Of a stretch of DNA of 64,000 bases, positions 1-8,317 are shown piece after piece. Below the pieces are notes generated by a model. It searched no databases and was not told the DNA's origin. It saw nothing but the letters and a program-made list of their open reading frames with translations. The translations under genes were made by a program, and so were the position numbers. Each line of letters opens with the position of its first letter. Positions within the stretch are counted from its first letter, which is position 1. The DNA is from Chitinophagaceae bacterium (GTDB lineage: Bacteria > Bacteroidota > Bacteroidia > Chitinophagales > Chitinophagaceae): the NCBI GenBank assembly GCA_947372105.1, contig CANBSH010000004.1, positions 1 to 64,000 of the forward strand, read 5' to 3'.

Positions 1-194
1 GAGAAGAAGAAAGAAAATGGAGTTTTAGAAGCAAAGGTAACTTTGATGTTAATATATTTGCAAGAACTCATTTTGAAGGAGGTGGGCATGCGAATGCTGC
101 GGGTGGTCGTTCTTCGAAATCGGTTGAAGAAACCTTACAAGATTTTAAAACCATTATAGAAAATTATAAAACCCAATTAACACAATTAAAATAA
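1..194 (+). CDS. nrnA: NrnA-like DHH/DHHA1 phosphoesterase, 3' end only
   Basis: This is the last 63 codons of a gene that begins before the window; the frame opens at base 3 and stops with TAA at 192-194. The visible part carries the DHHA1 signature FEGGGHANAAGG (a GGGHxxAAGG substrate-binding motif), preceded by RSKGNFDVN. In bifunctional oligoribonuclease/pAp phosphatases (NrnA) this domain binds nanoRNA ends or 3'-phosphoadenosine-5'-phosphate. Only 1 bp separates its stop from the ATG of the FKBP lipoprotein, so the two are probably co-transcribed. The catalytic DHH half is outside the window, so a different DHHA1 protein cannot be excluded. Confidence 0.8.
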   Translation, partial: EEERKWSFRSKGNFDVNIFARTHFEGGGHANAAGGRSSKSVEETLQDFKTIIENYKTQLTQLK

Positions 195-195
195 A

Positions 196-1095
196 ATGAT
201 AAAATCAACTTTAAAGTTAGTAGCTGCTATTGTATTGTTTGCAAGTTGTAACCAATATGAAAAAGCCCCTTCTGGAATGCTTTACAAAATCACTCACGGA
301 AGTGGTAATGCTAAAAAATTGGAACAAGGCCAATTTGTAAAAATCAATATTGAGTACAAATTAAAAACTAAAGACACTGTATTAAGTTCTACTTATGGTG
401 TTATCCCAGTTTATTTCCCTATAGACACTGCAAGATTGGGTAAATACACATTTACTGAAATTGTTATTAATTGTAAAAAAGGAGATAAGGTTGACTTCTC
501 TTTAAGTATTGACACTTTAGTTAAAATGGGTGCGGTACAATACAATGAAGTATTTAAAGCAAAAGATGTCATCTTAGGTAAAGCTGAAATCTTAGACGTA
601 TTTGCTGATGTTTCTAAAGTAGATGCTGACTATAAAAAAGAAACTTTAGCTGAAAAAAATAGAGAAATCAATAACATCAAAGCTTATTTAGATAAGAATA
701 AAATTAAAGCAATACAATCACCTGAAGGTGTATTTGTAGTTGTTAAAGAAGCAGGCGATGCTGCTAATAAAATTGATTCTACTAAAATAGCTAGTGTGTT
801 TTACAAAGGATATAGTTTTGATGGTAAGGTTTTTGATACGAACATTAAACCTAATGATCCAGCAGCAAAACCATTTGACGTGAAAGTATTGACTAATTCA
901 GTAATTCAAGGATGGGATATTGGTTTACAATATTTTGGTAAAGGCGGAAAAGGAACTATTTATGTTCCTGCTATGTTAGCTTATGGCCCTCAACCTAATG
1001 GACAAATCAAAGCATACGAAAGTTTAGCTTTTGATCTAGAAATTCAAGATGTAACTAAGAGAACTGCTGAAGCTCCAGCAGCTCCTAAAAAATAA
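196..1095 (+). CDS. FKBP-type peptidyl-prolyl isomerase lipoprotein
   Basis: A 299-residue protein with a lipoprotein signal (lipobox LFASC, Cys18), so it is probably membrane-anchored and exposed to the periplasm. The C-terminal domain (about 190-290) has FKBP features: VIQGWDIGL, then YVPAMLAYG, then a LAFDLEIQDV strand. It would catalyse cis-trans isomerisation of prolyl bonds during folding of exported proteins. The N-terminal 170 residues look like a divergent second domain, as in two-domain FKBPs of this phylum, without a clear active site. It sits 1 bp after the nrnA-like gene and ends at a strong hairpin shared with folP on the other strand. The family call is firm; the substrate is unknown. 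Confidence 0.88.
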   Translation: MIKSTLKLVAAIVLFASCNQYEKAPSGMLYKITHGSGNAKKLEQGQFVKINIEYKLKTKDTVLSSTYGVIPVYFPIDTARLGKYTFTEIVINCKKGDKVDFSLSIDTLVKMGAVQYNEVFKAKDVILGKAEILDVFADVSKVDADYKKETLAEKNREINNIKAYLDKNKIKAIQSPEGVFVVVKEAGDAANKIDSTKIASVFYKGYSFDGKVFDTNIKPNDPAAKPFDVKVLTNSVIQGWDIGLQYFGKGGKGTIYVPAMLAYGPQPNGQIKAYESLAFDLEIQDVTKRTAEAPAAPKK

Positions 1096-1116
1096 TTTCA
1101 ATTTTTTAGTTGACAT

Positions 1117-1160
1117 AAAAAAGCGTCCCTTATCTATTATGATTCGGGACGCTTTTTTTT
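1117..1160. terminator. Bidirectional intrinsic terminator between FKBP and folP
   Basis: A perfect stem AAAAAAGCGTCCC (1117-1129) pairs with GGGACGC plus T-run (1146-1160) around a 16-nt loop. A-rich and T-rich flanks on both sides allow it to work for the FKBP gene on plus and for folP on minus, although folP ends about 100 bp away. Confidence 0.85.
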
Positions 1161-1266
1161 AAGGTACGCTTAATAGAGTATATTATTTGAAAATAAGCAA
1201 ATCCTATTTGCTTGAAATATAAAATCTTTGAATGAAATATAACATCTCATTTTTATTCTAAACTTA

Positions 1267-2091
1267 TTATTTCAAATAGGGGATGAGTTGAATCAGTTCC
1301 ACTGCCTCTTTCACATCATGCACTCTTAAAATGGAAGCCCCTTTTAATAAACCAATTGTATTTAATACGGTGGTTCCATTAAGCGATTCTTCGGGTGTGA
1401 TGCCTAAGGTTTTATAGATGGCTGATTTACGTGACACGCCTAATAAGATGGGTAATTCCAGTACTTTTAATTGATCTAATTTTTGCACCATCTCAAAATT
1501 TTCTGTGAGGGTTTTTCCAAATCCAAATCCTGGATCAATGACCCAGTTATCAATTCCTTTTTTTTTGAATAGTTGCTTTTTTGCTTCAAAATAAGATATT
1601 AAGGCAGGTATTAATGCTGTTCTATTTTCAATTTCATGCATGGTTTCGGGCTTTCCCGTTAAATGCATTCCTATATATCCTGCGTTATATTGAATCACCA
1701 CCTTTAAAATGGAAGGATCAAAACTACCCGCACTAATATCATTAATAATATGAGCACCTGCATTAATAGCTGCTTCAGCAACTACACTTTGATAGGTGTC
1801 AATGGAGATGAGTTGATGGGGGTAATGATGATGGATCATTTCTATGACAGGAACCACTCTTGCTATTTCTGTCGCAATATCAACACGATCTGCTCCTGGT
1901 CGAGTACTTTGCCCACCCACATCAATCACTTGGACTCCTTCATGGATAAATTGACTCACTTTTTGAAGGATTCCATTTTCATGTTCTACCCGGCTATGGG
2001 CATAAAATGAATCGGGGGTAGCATTCAAAATGCCCATGACTTGAGGGGAGGAAAGATCCCATTTCAAATGATGTGCGGCATTTATGAACAT
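1267..2091 (-). CDS. folP: Dihydropteroate synthase
   Basis: The 274-residue product matches DHPS over its full length: GILNATPDSF near residue 20, DVGGQSTRPGA (pterin/pABA loop), the DPGFGFGKT strand-loop and LGVSRKSAI near the end. It condenses 6-hydroxymethyl-dihydropterin pyrophosphate with p-aminobenzoate in cytoplasmic folate synthesis and is the sulfonamide target. A minus-strand TATCTTTG at 2133-2140 is a good -7 element about 40 nt upstream of the ATG. It diverges from the DUF1599 gene. The partner folB is elsewhere in this window (35.1 kb), so the folate genes are dispersed. Confidence 0.96.
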   Translation of the reverse strand: MFINAAHHLKWDLSSPQVMGILNATPDSFYAHSRVEHENGILQKVSQFIHEGVQVIDVGGQSTRPGADRVDIATEIARVVPVIEMIHHHYPHQLISIDTYQSVVAEAAINAGAHIINDISAGSFDPSILKVVIQYNAGYIGMHLTGKPETMHEIENRTALIPALISYFEAKKQLFKKKGIDNWVIDPGFGFGKTLTENFEMVQKLDQLKVLELPILLGVSRKSAIYKTLGITPEESLNGTTVLNTIGLLKGASILRVHDVKEAVELIQLIPYLK

Positions 2092-2132
2092 AGTTTTATT
2101 ATAAAGTGGTTATTGATTATCTTGCAAGGGTT

Positions 2133-2140
2133 CAAAGATA
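2133..2140 (-). promoter_or_regulatory. -7 promoter element of folP
   Basis: TATCTTTG read on the minus strand matches the Bacteroidota TAnnTTTG consensus. No clear -33 TTG is present at the usual spacing, so this is a one-box assignment. Confidence 0.45.
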
Positions 2141-2170
2141 TTAACTAACCGACTAATTAGGTCATTTTTC

Positions 2171-2716
2171 ATGAGTCAAACTTCTACACAATTTGATCAA
2201 GCGATAGCTTCTTGTAGTGATATTTTTATCAAAAAAACCAAGGATTACGGTACCGCATGGCGTGTATTAAGGATTATTTCGGTAGTAGATCAAATCTTCA
2301 TTAAGGCACTTCGTATTAGAACTATACAGGATATTGGTACTCAAAAAGTGGGTGATGATATTGCTTCTGAATTCAAAGGCATTATTAATTACTCTGTAAT
2401 TGGTTTAATTCAATTAAAATTAGGAGATCCTAAAGTAGAAGAATTGCCTGTTGATCAAGTTCAAAGTATGTATGATGAATATGTACATTTCGCAAAATCT
2501 ACAATGTTAGATAAGAATCATGATTACGGTGAAGCATGGAGAGATATGAGTCAAGAAAGTTATGCTGATTTAATATTAATGAAGCTTATGCGCATAAGAC
2601 AAATATTAACCAATGATGGAAAAACAATCATTAGCGAAGGGATTGACGCTAACTTTGTTGATATTTTAAACTATTCGGTGTTTGCACTTATTCAAATTGA
2701 AGAAGGGAAACATTAG
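2171..2716 (+). CDS. DUF1599 (Nmad1-like) protein with internal duplication
   Basis: A 181-residue protein made of two similar halves. Residues about 20-85 contain KTKDYGTAWR, then ALRIR, then INYSVIGLIQ. Residues about 115-178 repeat the plan with KNHDYGEAWR, LMRIR and LNYSVFALIQ. This is the DUF1599 fold (Pfam 'nucleotide modification associated domain 1'), named from phage base-modification loci but common as a core gene in Bacteroidota. The biochemical function is not established. It is followed closely by the BT_3928-type membrane protein, a pairing I recall as conserved in the phylum, which hints at a housekeeping role. The ATG at 2171 is the only sensible start. Confidence 0.8.
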   Translation: MSQTSTQFDQAIASCSDIFIKKTKDYGTAWRVLRIISVVDQIFIKALRIRTIQDIGTQKVGDDIASEFKGIINYSVIGLIQLKLGDPKVEELPVDQVQSMYDEYVHFAKSTMLDKNHDYGEAWRDMSQESYADLILMKLMRIRQILTNDGKTIISEGIDANFVDILNYSVFALIQIEEGKH

Positions 2717-2759
2717 TAATCGAGAACATTCATTCACATTTACCATTTTAAAAATAACC

Positions 2760-3824
2760 ATGCAAAACTTCTTAAAAATTTTACGCTGGTCTGTAGGTAT
2801 TTTATTTATTTTTTCAGGTTTAATAAAAGCCAATGATCCATTAGGGTTAAGTTATAAAATGCAGGAATTTTTTGATGTATGGGGAATGGGCTTTTTCTCG
2901 GATTATACTTTAGCCTTGTCTTTATTTATGAATGTCCTAGAAATTGTTACAGGTATTGCTTTAATAATTAAATACCCTTATCAACAAACACTTTGGTTAT
3001 TATTGGCTCTAATTGTCTTCTTTACCTTCTTAACAGGGTATGCCTTATTTTCTGGAAAAATTAAAACCTGTGGTTGCTTTGGAGATTGTATTCCTCTTAC
3101 CCCTCAAACTTCATTTATAAAGGATATTCTGCTTTTATTATCCATTATCATTTTATTATTTAATAAGAAGAAAGTAAAAACAAATACGTATCCTGCATTA
3201 GGTATATTTATTTTATTAATTTCTACTTTTGCAGTAGGGTATGGTCAAAAACAGGTGTTAGATCATTTACCAATCATTGATTGTTTACCTTATAAACAAG
3301 GAAACGATATTGTTGAAAAAATGAAAATGCCACAAGGTGCCATTCCAGATAGTGTCGCTATTATGATGGAATTTGAAAAAGGAGGAAAGAAATATATTTT
3401 TGATGCTAGTAATTTCCCTGAAAATTTTGATTCTACCTATGTCTATAAAGACAGAAAAGAAGTAGTGATTACAAAAGGAAATGGATTAAAGCCTGCTATA
3501 GAAGATTTTACTTTAACTACTTTAAACGGAGTGGATACGACCCAACAGCTGTTTTCGAACCCGCTGCCTTATGTTTTAATTTTCGCCGGAAAAATAGATT
3601 CGTCTGTTCCTTGGGAAACCTTACTTGCTAAAGTTAAAAGTAAACATACCCTTGTATATGTTGTAACTGCTGATAAATCAGGCGCTTCTGAGATTTTAAA
3701 AAATCAAAACATCCTTATTGCAGACATTACATTAATTAAAACAGCAGCAAGAGTTTGGCCAACAGTGATGGTCATGAATGGATCCAACATCATGCAAAAA
3801 ATTAGTTATTTAGATTACAAGTAA
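2760..3824 (+). CDS. BT_3928-type (MauE/DoxX-like) membrane protein
   Basis: I start this gene at the ATG at 2760 (354 residues), because the upstream in-frame ATG at 2682 would overlap DUF1599 and add an uncharacteristic polar leader. Four hydrophobic segments lie in the first 170 residues, beginning with FLKILRWSVGILFIFSGLIK, and a redox-looking CGCFGDC cluster follows the third. A fifth membrane segment near residue 180 precedes a soluble C-terminal region that resembles a thioredoxin-like fold but lacks CxxC. The architecture suggests a membrane component handling thiol redox or quinone/DoxX-type chemistry. The family is recognised; the exact role is unknown. Confidence 0.75.
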   Translation: MQNFLKILRWSVGILFIFSGLIKANDPLGLSYKMQEFFDVWGMGFFSDYTLALSLFMNVLEIVTGIALIIKYPYQQTLWLLLALIVFFTFLTGYALFSGKIKTCGCFGDCIPLTPQTSFIKDILLLLSIIILLFNKKKVKTNTYPALGIFILLISTFAVGYGQKQVLDHLPIIDCLPYKQGNDIVEKMKMPQGAIPDSVAIMMEFEKGGKKYIFDASNFPENFDSTYVYKDRKEVVITKGNGLKPAIEDFTLTTLNGVDTTQQLFSNPLPYVLIFAGKIDSSVPWETLLAKVKSKHTLVYVVTADKSGASEILKNQNILIADITLIKTAARVWPTVMVMNGSNIMQKISYLDYK

Positions 3825-3831
3825 ACTAAAC

Positions 3832-3839
3832 TAACTTTG
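3832..3839 (+). promoter_or_regulatory. -7 promoter element upstream of CBS protein
   Basis: TAACTTTG fits TAnnTTTG and ends 16 nt before the ATG at 3856, giving a predicted leader of about 10 nt. No obvious TTG lies at the -33 position. Confidence 0.45.
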
Positions 3840-3855
3840 ATATAAATACAGTTTT

Positions 3856-4254
3856 ATGTCAAAGATTAAAACGATCATTTTAAAGAAAGGGCCACACTTT
3901 AATGTGGTTTCTCCTGACACTAAAGTCATTGAAGCTTTAACTATAATGAAAGCTGAAAACCTAAGTTATGTGGTGATAAAGAACAACGAAGAGTTTTTAG
4001 GAATCATGTCGGAACGCGACTATACACATAAAATTAAATTGGAAGGCAGAAAGTCAGATGCTACCACTGTGAAAGATATTATGTCTAATAATTTACCTGT
4101 GGTGAGTTACGATGAGGATTTAAAACGTTGCATGGTATTAATGAATGTATACAAAACACGTTACTTGCCTGTATTTGATGAAATGGAATTCAAGGGAGTC
4201 CTTACTATGAATGACTTGATGAGAGAGGTGATGAATGACGCAGAAACAGTTTAA
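3856..4254 (+). CDS. Two-CBS-domain protein
   Basis: A 132-residue stand-alone CBS pair. CBS1 spans about 13-65 (SPDTKVIEALTIM ... GIMSERDYTHKI) and CBS2 about 73-130 (MSNNLPVVSYDEDLKRCMVLM ... GVLTMNDLMREV). Such Bateman modules bind adenosyl ligands and regulate partner proteins; there is no attached enzyme domain to indicate the target. The stop codon ends at 4254, directly against the end of the convergent dciA gene, with no room for a terminator. Confidence 0.88.
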   Translation: MSKIKTIILKKGPHFNVVSPDTKVIEALTIMKAENLSYVVIKNNEEFLGIMSERDYTHKIKLEGRKSDATTVKDIMSNNLPVVSYDEDLKRCMVLMNVYKTRYLPVFDEMEFKGVLTMNDLMREVMNDAETV

Positions 4255-4536
4255 TTATTTTATGATTACTTCGGTAATCACATTTTCACCCATCTTTTCA
4301 TTTACTCTTTGAATGATTTGTGTTTTTTGAAAACCTAATTCGTTTTTTAAAGGACCTATACTTGTTTCAATAAAAAGTTTCTGATTAAATATGTAAATTT
4401 TATCTGTATATTTTGCCACAGTAACCCCCATAATTTCTGACCAAACTTCTTCAATTTGTGCAGCTCTAATGCCATTCTTTAATTTACTATTTTGAACGAA
4501 GTCCTTTAATGCATCGCCCAATTTAAATAATCCCAT
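4255..4536 (-). CDS. dciA: DciA-like (DUF721) helicase-loader protein
   Basis: A 93-residue DUF721 protein: an N-terminal helix region (GLFKLGDALKDFVQNSKLK), then VWSEIMGVTVAKYT and the conserved LFIETSIGPLKNELGFQK core. DUF721 proteins (DciA) load the replicative helicase DnaB in bacteria lacking DnaC/DnaI. It lies 18 bp downstream of recF on the same strand, so the two are probably co-transcribed, and the replication context supports the call. Confidence 0.82.
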   Translation of the reverse strand: MGLFKLGDALKDFVQNSKLKNGIRAAQIEEVWSEIMGVTVAKYTDKIYIFNQKLFIETSIGPLKNELGFQKTQIIQRVNEKMGENVITEVIIK

Positions 4537-4554
4537 AGCAGCAATTTACACTTT

Positions 4555-5637
4555 TTATAATTCAATTAATTGATATGAGGTTAAATGTTTCCCCAGTAAT
4601 GACGTTAATCTGTCTTTATGTGTATCTGTGATAAAAACTTGACCATCTGTGGATTGACTGACCCAATCTAATAATTGAATCATCCTTTTTTCATCTAACT
4701 TTTCAAAAATATCATCCATTAATAAAATAGGAGCGTAGCCTTTATATTTTTTAATGAGTATCCATTCGGCTAAACGAATCGCAAACAATAAGCTTTTTCT
4801 TTGCCCCTGGGAAGCTTCTTGTTTAAAAGACTGTTGCTGTATCGTAATCAACAAATCATCTTTATGAATACCAAATTGTGTTCTTTGTAAAATTTTATCT
4901 TTGGGTAAGGACAGATGTAATAAATTTTCAAAACTTTCCTGATGTAATGCAGATTGATATTGAATATCTATTTGATCCAATTGGCCTGCAATATGTTCGT
5001 ATAAATTTAAAATGAGGGGTAACCATTCTTTCAATAATTCCTTTCGATATTGATGAATGGGATTTCCATTTTGAATAAGTTGTTCATTCAGCGTTTCCAA
5101 TAACAAAGTGTCAAGCTGACCAGTTTCAGCAGCCATCTTTAATAAACTATTTCTTTGTAATAAAACTTTATTGTACTGAATAAGTGTCTTTAAATAGTCA
5201 GGGTAAATTTGAGACAATAAACTGTCCATTAATTTGCGTCTTTCTTCACTACTCCCTGTTATTATTTGAACATCGTCGGGAGCAATCATAACACAAGGTA
5301 TTTTACCAATATGCTGTGAATATTTTGGAATCAATTCTTCATCAAAATAAAATTCCTTTTTTAAAGTTTCTCTAAGAATACATTTAATATTGACTTCATT
5401 TAGGTTAATGATGAATTTCCCTTCTATTTTCATTCCCTGATAGGCATGATGTACATTTTGAGCATCCGGGCGATTAAAATAGCTTTTCGTGAAAGACAAA
5501 TAATACAAAGCATCTAAAATATTGGTTTTCCCCATTCCATTGGCACCTACAATTCCAACAATTCGATGAGTGAAATCAAATTGAGTTTGTACGTAATTTC
5601 TAAATTGAACCAATGAAAGTTGCTTAATCTCCAGCAT
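4555..5637 (-). CDS. recF: DNA replication/repair protein RecF
   Basis: 360 residues from the ATG at 5637; an upstream TTG at 5652 would add five residues and is less likely. It has a Walker A motif GANGMGKTNILDAL at about 30-45, the ABC-type signature ASQGQRKSLLFAIRLAEW and Walker B PILLMDDIFEKLDEKR near the C terminus. RecF is a cytoplasmic SMC-like ATPase that, with RecO/RecR, loads RecA onto gapped DNA. It is followed by dciA. No dnaA or dnaN is nearby, so this is not the classical dnaA-dnaN-recF origin block. Confidence 0.95.
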   Translation of the reverse strand: MLEIKQLSLVQFRNYVQTQFDFTHRIVGIVGANGMGKTNILDALYYLSFTKSYFNRPDAQNVHHAYQGMKIEGKFIINLNEVNIKCILRETLKKEFYFDEELIPKYSQHIGKIPCVMIAPDDVQIITGSSEERRKLMDSLLSQIYPDYLKTLIQYNKVLLQRNSLLKMAAETGQLDTLLLETLNEQLIQNGNPIHQYRKELLKEWLPLILNLYEHIAGQLDQIDIQYQSALHQESFENLLHLSLPKDKILQRTQFGIHKDDLLITIQQQSFKQEASQGQRKSLLFAIRLAEWILIKKYKGYAPILLMDDIFEKLDEKRMIQLLDWVSQSTDGQVFITDTHKDRLTSLLGKHLTSYQLIEL

Positions 5638-5714
5638 GACTGCAAAATACAAAGGGAATCATTAAGCCCCTTTAAATTTGACAAAAAGCTGTAATTTTAT
5701 TAAAATTTTATGGA

Positions 5715-6242
5715 ATGACCTTAATTAGTGAACAACAACTACCCAGTATCGTAAAGCGATTAGCGCATCAAATTTTGGAAACCTATCCTGGTTTGAAAAA
5801 TGCTGTGATTGTAGGATTGCAGCCAAGAGGGGTTTACTTAAGTGATCGTATTGTAGCTGCTCTGCAAAAGGAAATTCCTGCCGAACAGGTTATTTATGGA
5901 AAACTGGATATTACATTTTATCGTGATGATATCCGTCGTGAACTACATTTAGCGACACAAACCGATTTACCCTTTAGTATTGAAGGGAAAACGGTCATTT
6001 TAATAGATGATGTGTTATTTACCGGCAGAACCATCAGAGCCGCTTTGGATGCTTTATTATCCTTTGGGAGACCTTCAAAAGTTAGTTTATGTGTCCTTGT
6101 AGATCGTAAACCTAGCCGTGAATTACCCATTCAACCGGATTTTACAGGTAAGGAAATGGTAGACGAATCCCCTTATAAAGTAAAAGTGAGATGGCAGGAA
6201 AATGATGGGGTAGATGATGTTATTTTACAAGTAGAAGCATAG
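5715..6242 (+). CDS. pyrR: PyrR-family UMP-sensing regulator / uracil phosphoribosyltransferase
   Basis: The 175-residue sequence has the PRPP-binding loop VILIDDVLFTGRTIRAAL at about 95-113 and the PyrR-type GLQPRGVYLSDR. In Firmicutes PyrR binds pyr mRNA leaders and is also a weak uracil phosphoribosyltransferase. Here it precedes pyrB by 44 bp. That gap is filled by a promoter and leaves no leader in which a PyrR attenuator could form, so salvage of uracil, or an unknown mode of control, is more likely. The ATG at 5715 is preceded by another ATG at 5710 in a different frame that stops after two codons. Confidence 0.9.
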   Translation: MTLISEQQLPSIVKRLAHQILETYPGLKNAVIVGLQPRGVYLSDRIVAALQKEIPAEQVIYGKLDITFYRDDIRRELHLATQTDLPFSIEGKTVILIDDVLFTGRTIRAALDALLSFGRPSKVSLCVLVDRKPSRELPIQPDFTGKEMVDESPYKVKVRWQENDGVDDVILQVEA

Positions 6243-6248
6243 TATCTA

Positions 6249-6279
6249 TTGGTCAGTTCAAATAATTATATTAATTTTG
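6249..6279 (+). promoter_or_regulatory. Bacteroidota-type promoter of pyrB
   Basis: A -33 TTG at 6249-6251 and a perfect -7 TAATTTTG at 6272-6279 are separated by 20 nt. The -7 box ends 7 nt before the pyrB ATG, so transcription should begin at or beside the start codon. Confidence 0.6.
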
Positions 6280-6286
6280 TTTTTTA

Positions 6287-7222
6287 ATGGCACTAACTAC
6301 CAAACATCTTCTTGGTATCAAGGACCTCACAACCGAGGATATCCAACTTATTTTATCTACCGCAACTCAGTTTAAAGAAGTCTTACAAAGGCCCGTTAAA
6401 AAGGTTCCTACCTTAAGAGACGTTACCATTGTAAACTTATTTTACGAAAATTCTACCCGAACTCGTATTTCATTTGAATTAGCAGAAAAAAGGCTTTCAG
6501 CGGACGTGGTTAATTTTACAGTATCTAATTCATCTGCCGCTAAAGGAGAAACCTTATTGGATACGGTTAATAATATTTTAAGTATGAAAGTGGATATGGT
6601 GGTCATGAGGCATAGTGCTTCAGGGGCTCCCCATTATCTTGCAAAACATATTGATGCTGCAATTATCAATGCAGGAGACGGTATTAATGAACATCCTACA
6701 CAAGCTTTATTAGATGCTTTTTCGATGAAAGAAAAGCTGGGAAAATTAGAAGGTTTAAAAGTGGCGATCATAGGCGATATCATGCACAGTCGAGTTGCTT
6801 TAAGTAATATTTATCTGCTTAAAAAAATGGGAGCTGAAGTGATGGTTTCTGGCCCACCAACCTTAATACCAACTTATTTGAAGGAAGCGATGGATATACA
6901 AGTTGAATACAACATTGACAAAGCACTAGCTTGGTGTGATGTTGCCAATGTGCTTAGAATTCAATTAGAACGTCAAAATCAGCCTTTATTCTCCTCCCTA
7001 AGAGAATATAATCTAGCTTATGGGATTACTAAAAATCGCTTACACAAGCTTTCTAAAGAAATAGTCATTATGCACCCTGGCCCTATTAATAGAGGGGTAG
7101 AATTAGATAGTGATGTAGCAGATAGCCCACATTCTATAATTTTAGACCAGGTTGAAAATGGAGTGGCGGTTAGAATGGCTTGTTTATACCTATTAACGGG
7201 AAGAACACAACCTACCACGTAG
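6287..7222 (+). CDS. pyrB: Aspartate carbamoyltransferase catalytic chain
   Basis: The 311-residue product carries the carbamoyl-phosphate motif STRTRISFELAEKRL at about 53-67, HPTQALLDAFS at about 135-145 and MHPGPINRGVELDS near residue 262. It joins carbamoyl phosphate and aspartate in the first committed step of pyrimidine synthesis. No pyrI regulatory chain is adjacent. It lies in the plus-strand run pyrR-pyrB-coaD, with pyrE 1.1 kb further on, so pyrimidine genes are loosely clustered. The mRNA is probably leaderless. Confidence 0.96.
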   Translation: MALTTKHLLGIKDLTTEDIQLILSTATQFKEVLQRPVKKVPTLRDVTIVNLFYENSTRTRISFELAEKRLSADVVNFTVSNSSAAKGETLLDTVNNILSMKVDMVVMRHSASGAPHYLAKHIDAAIINAGDGINEHPTQALLDAFSMKEKLGKLEGLKVAIIGDIMHSRVALSNIYLLKKMGAEVMVSGPPTLIPTYLKEAMDIQVEYNIDKALAWCDVANVLRIQLERQNQPLFSSLREYNLAYGITKNRLHKLSKEIVIMHPGPINRGVELDSDVADSPHSIILDQVENGVAVRMACLYLLTGRTQPTT

Positions 7223-7252
7223 TTTTCACTAATATTTTATTACTTTTATTGC

Positions 7253-7729
7253 ATGCAAAGAATTTGCCTCTTTCCAGGAACATTTGATCCAGTTACTTTG
7301 GGTCATATTGATATCATCGATAGGTCATTACCTATTTTTGATAAAGTAGTAGTAGGTATTGGTATTAATGCAGCTAAAAATCCAATGTTTTCGGCAGAGC
7401 AACGTAAAATTTGGTTTGAAGAAATTTATAAAAATGAACCCAAAGTAGAAGTTGCTATTTATGATGGTTTAACCGTTAAGTTTTGTCAATCTATCAATGC
7501 TCATTTTATTTTAAGAGGTATTCGTTACGTGAGTGATTTTGAATATGAGAAAACAATTGCAGATGCTAACAGAACCATGGATCGACATATTGAAACGCTA
7601 TTTTTAACTGGTGAACCCAAGTTTACATCAGTCGCTTCCACCATTGTAAGAGATATTTTAAGAAATGGGGGAGATGCATCACCCTTTTTACCCGAAGTGG
7701 TTATTAAATCTTTAGCGCACAACAAATAG
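7253..7729 (+). CDS. coaD: Phosphopantetheine adenylyltransferase
   Basis: 158 residues, normal CoaD length. Nucleotidyltransferase motifs are FPGTFDPVTLGH (the TxGH site, with the leading FPGTFDP) at about 6-17, LRGIRYVSDFEYE near 87, and TSVASTIVRDI, the counterpart of the ISSTxVR motif, near 125. It makes dephospho-CoA from 4'-phosphopantetheine and ATP in the cytoplasm. coaE, the next enzyme, is at 62.7 kb in this window. A -7-like TACTTTTA (7241-7248) ends 4 nt before the ATG. Confidence 0.96.
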   Translation: MQRICLFPGTFDPVTLGHIDIIDRSLPIFDKVVVGIGINAAKNPMFSAEQRKIWFEEIYKNEPKVEVAIYDGLTVKFCQSINAHFILRGIRYVSDFEYEKTIADANRTMDRHIETLFLTGEPKFTSVASTIVRDILRNGGDASPFLPEVVIKSLAHNK

Positions 7730-7809
7730 TGCATACTATTAATTCCTTATCTAGTGAACACGATTTTATCTTAATCAAACGATACTTTCATAATAAAAAG
7801 TAGGTTGAA

Positions 7810-8226
7810 CTATTCACTTTTTAGATAAGCTGCTATAACTAGTTTTATATTTTCATAGGTATGTTGCATGGGTATTCCTAATGCATCTAAAGAGAACCAT
7901 TCCATTTTTTCAATATCTTCTTCGGTTTGAGGAATACCATTTTGTAAATCTTGTATACTCATTTTATACCAATGTGTTTCCTTAGTCACTTGAGTATTTA
8001 AATAGTTGTCAAAATAGTCATGATAAGTGATCGTGATTATTTCGTTGAGATGTATTTGAGTTAAACCTGTTTCTTCTTGTACTTCTCTTAATGCACATTG
8101 GGGTATGGTTTCCCCTGGATCTAATTTCCCTTTGGGTAAATCCCAAAACCCTCGTCTAAAAATCCATAAAATCTCTTGTTTAGGATTCATGACAATTCCA
8201 CCGGCTGCAATTATAGTTGTTGACAT
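7810..8226 (-). CDS. Nudix hydrolase
   Basis: A 138-residue protein with a complete Nudix box, GKLDPGETIPQCALREVQEE followed by TGL, at about 34-56, and the residues needed for metal binding (REVQEE). The N terminus (IIAAGGIVMNPKQEILWIFRRG) and length resemble the small house-cleaning (di)nucleoside polyphosphate or 8-oxo-dGTP hydrolases. The substrate cannot be told from sequence. It diverges from pyrE across 91 bp. Confidence 0.88.
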   Translation of the reverse strand: MSTTIIAAGGIVMNPKQEILWIFRRGFWDLPKGKLDPGETIPQCALREVQEETGLTQIHLNEIITITYHDYFDNYLNTQVTKETHWYKMSIQDLQNGIPQTEEDIEKMEWFSLDALGIPMQHTYENIKLVIAAYLKSE

Positions 8227-8317
8227 AAAATGTGTAAAGTATTTAGTAACTCTTGAGCCGTTTTAGGGAAATTGACTTTAATTTCGCTGCAATAATTCAT
8301 TACAATATTCAAATTAC

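Noticed and set aside
4255-5637. recF-dciA as part of a classical dnaA-dnaN-recF origin block
   Set aside because: No dnaA or dnaN, and no DnaA boxes between recF and pyrR.
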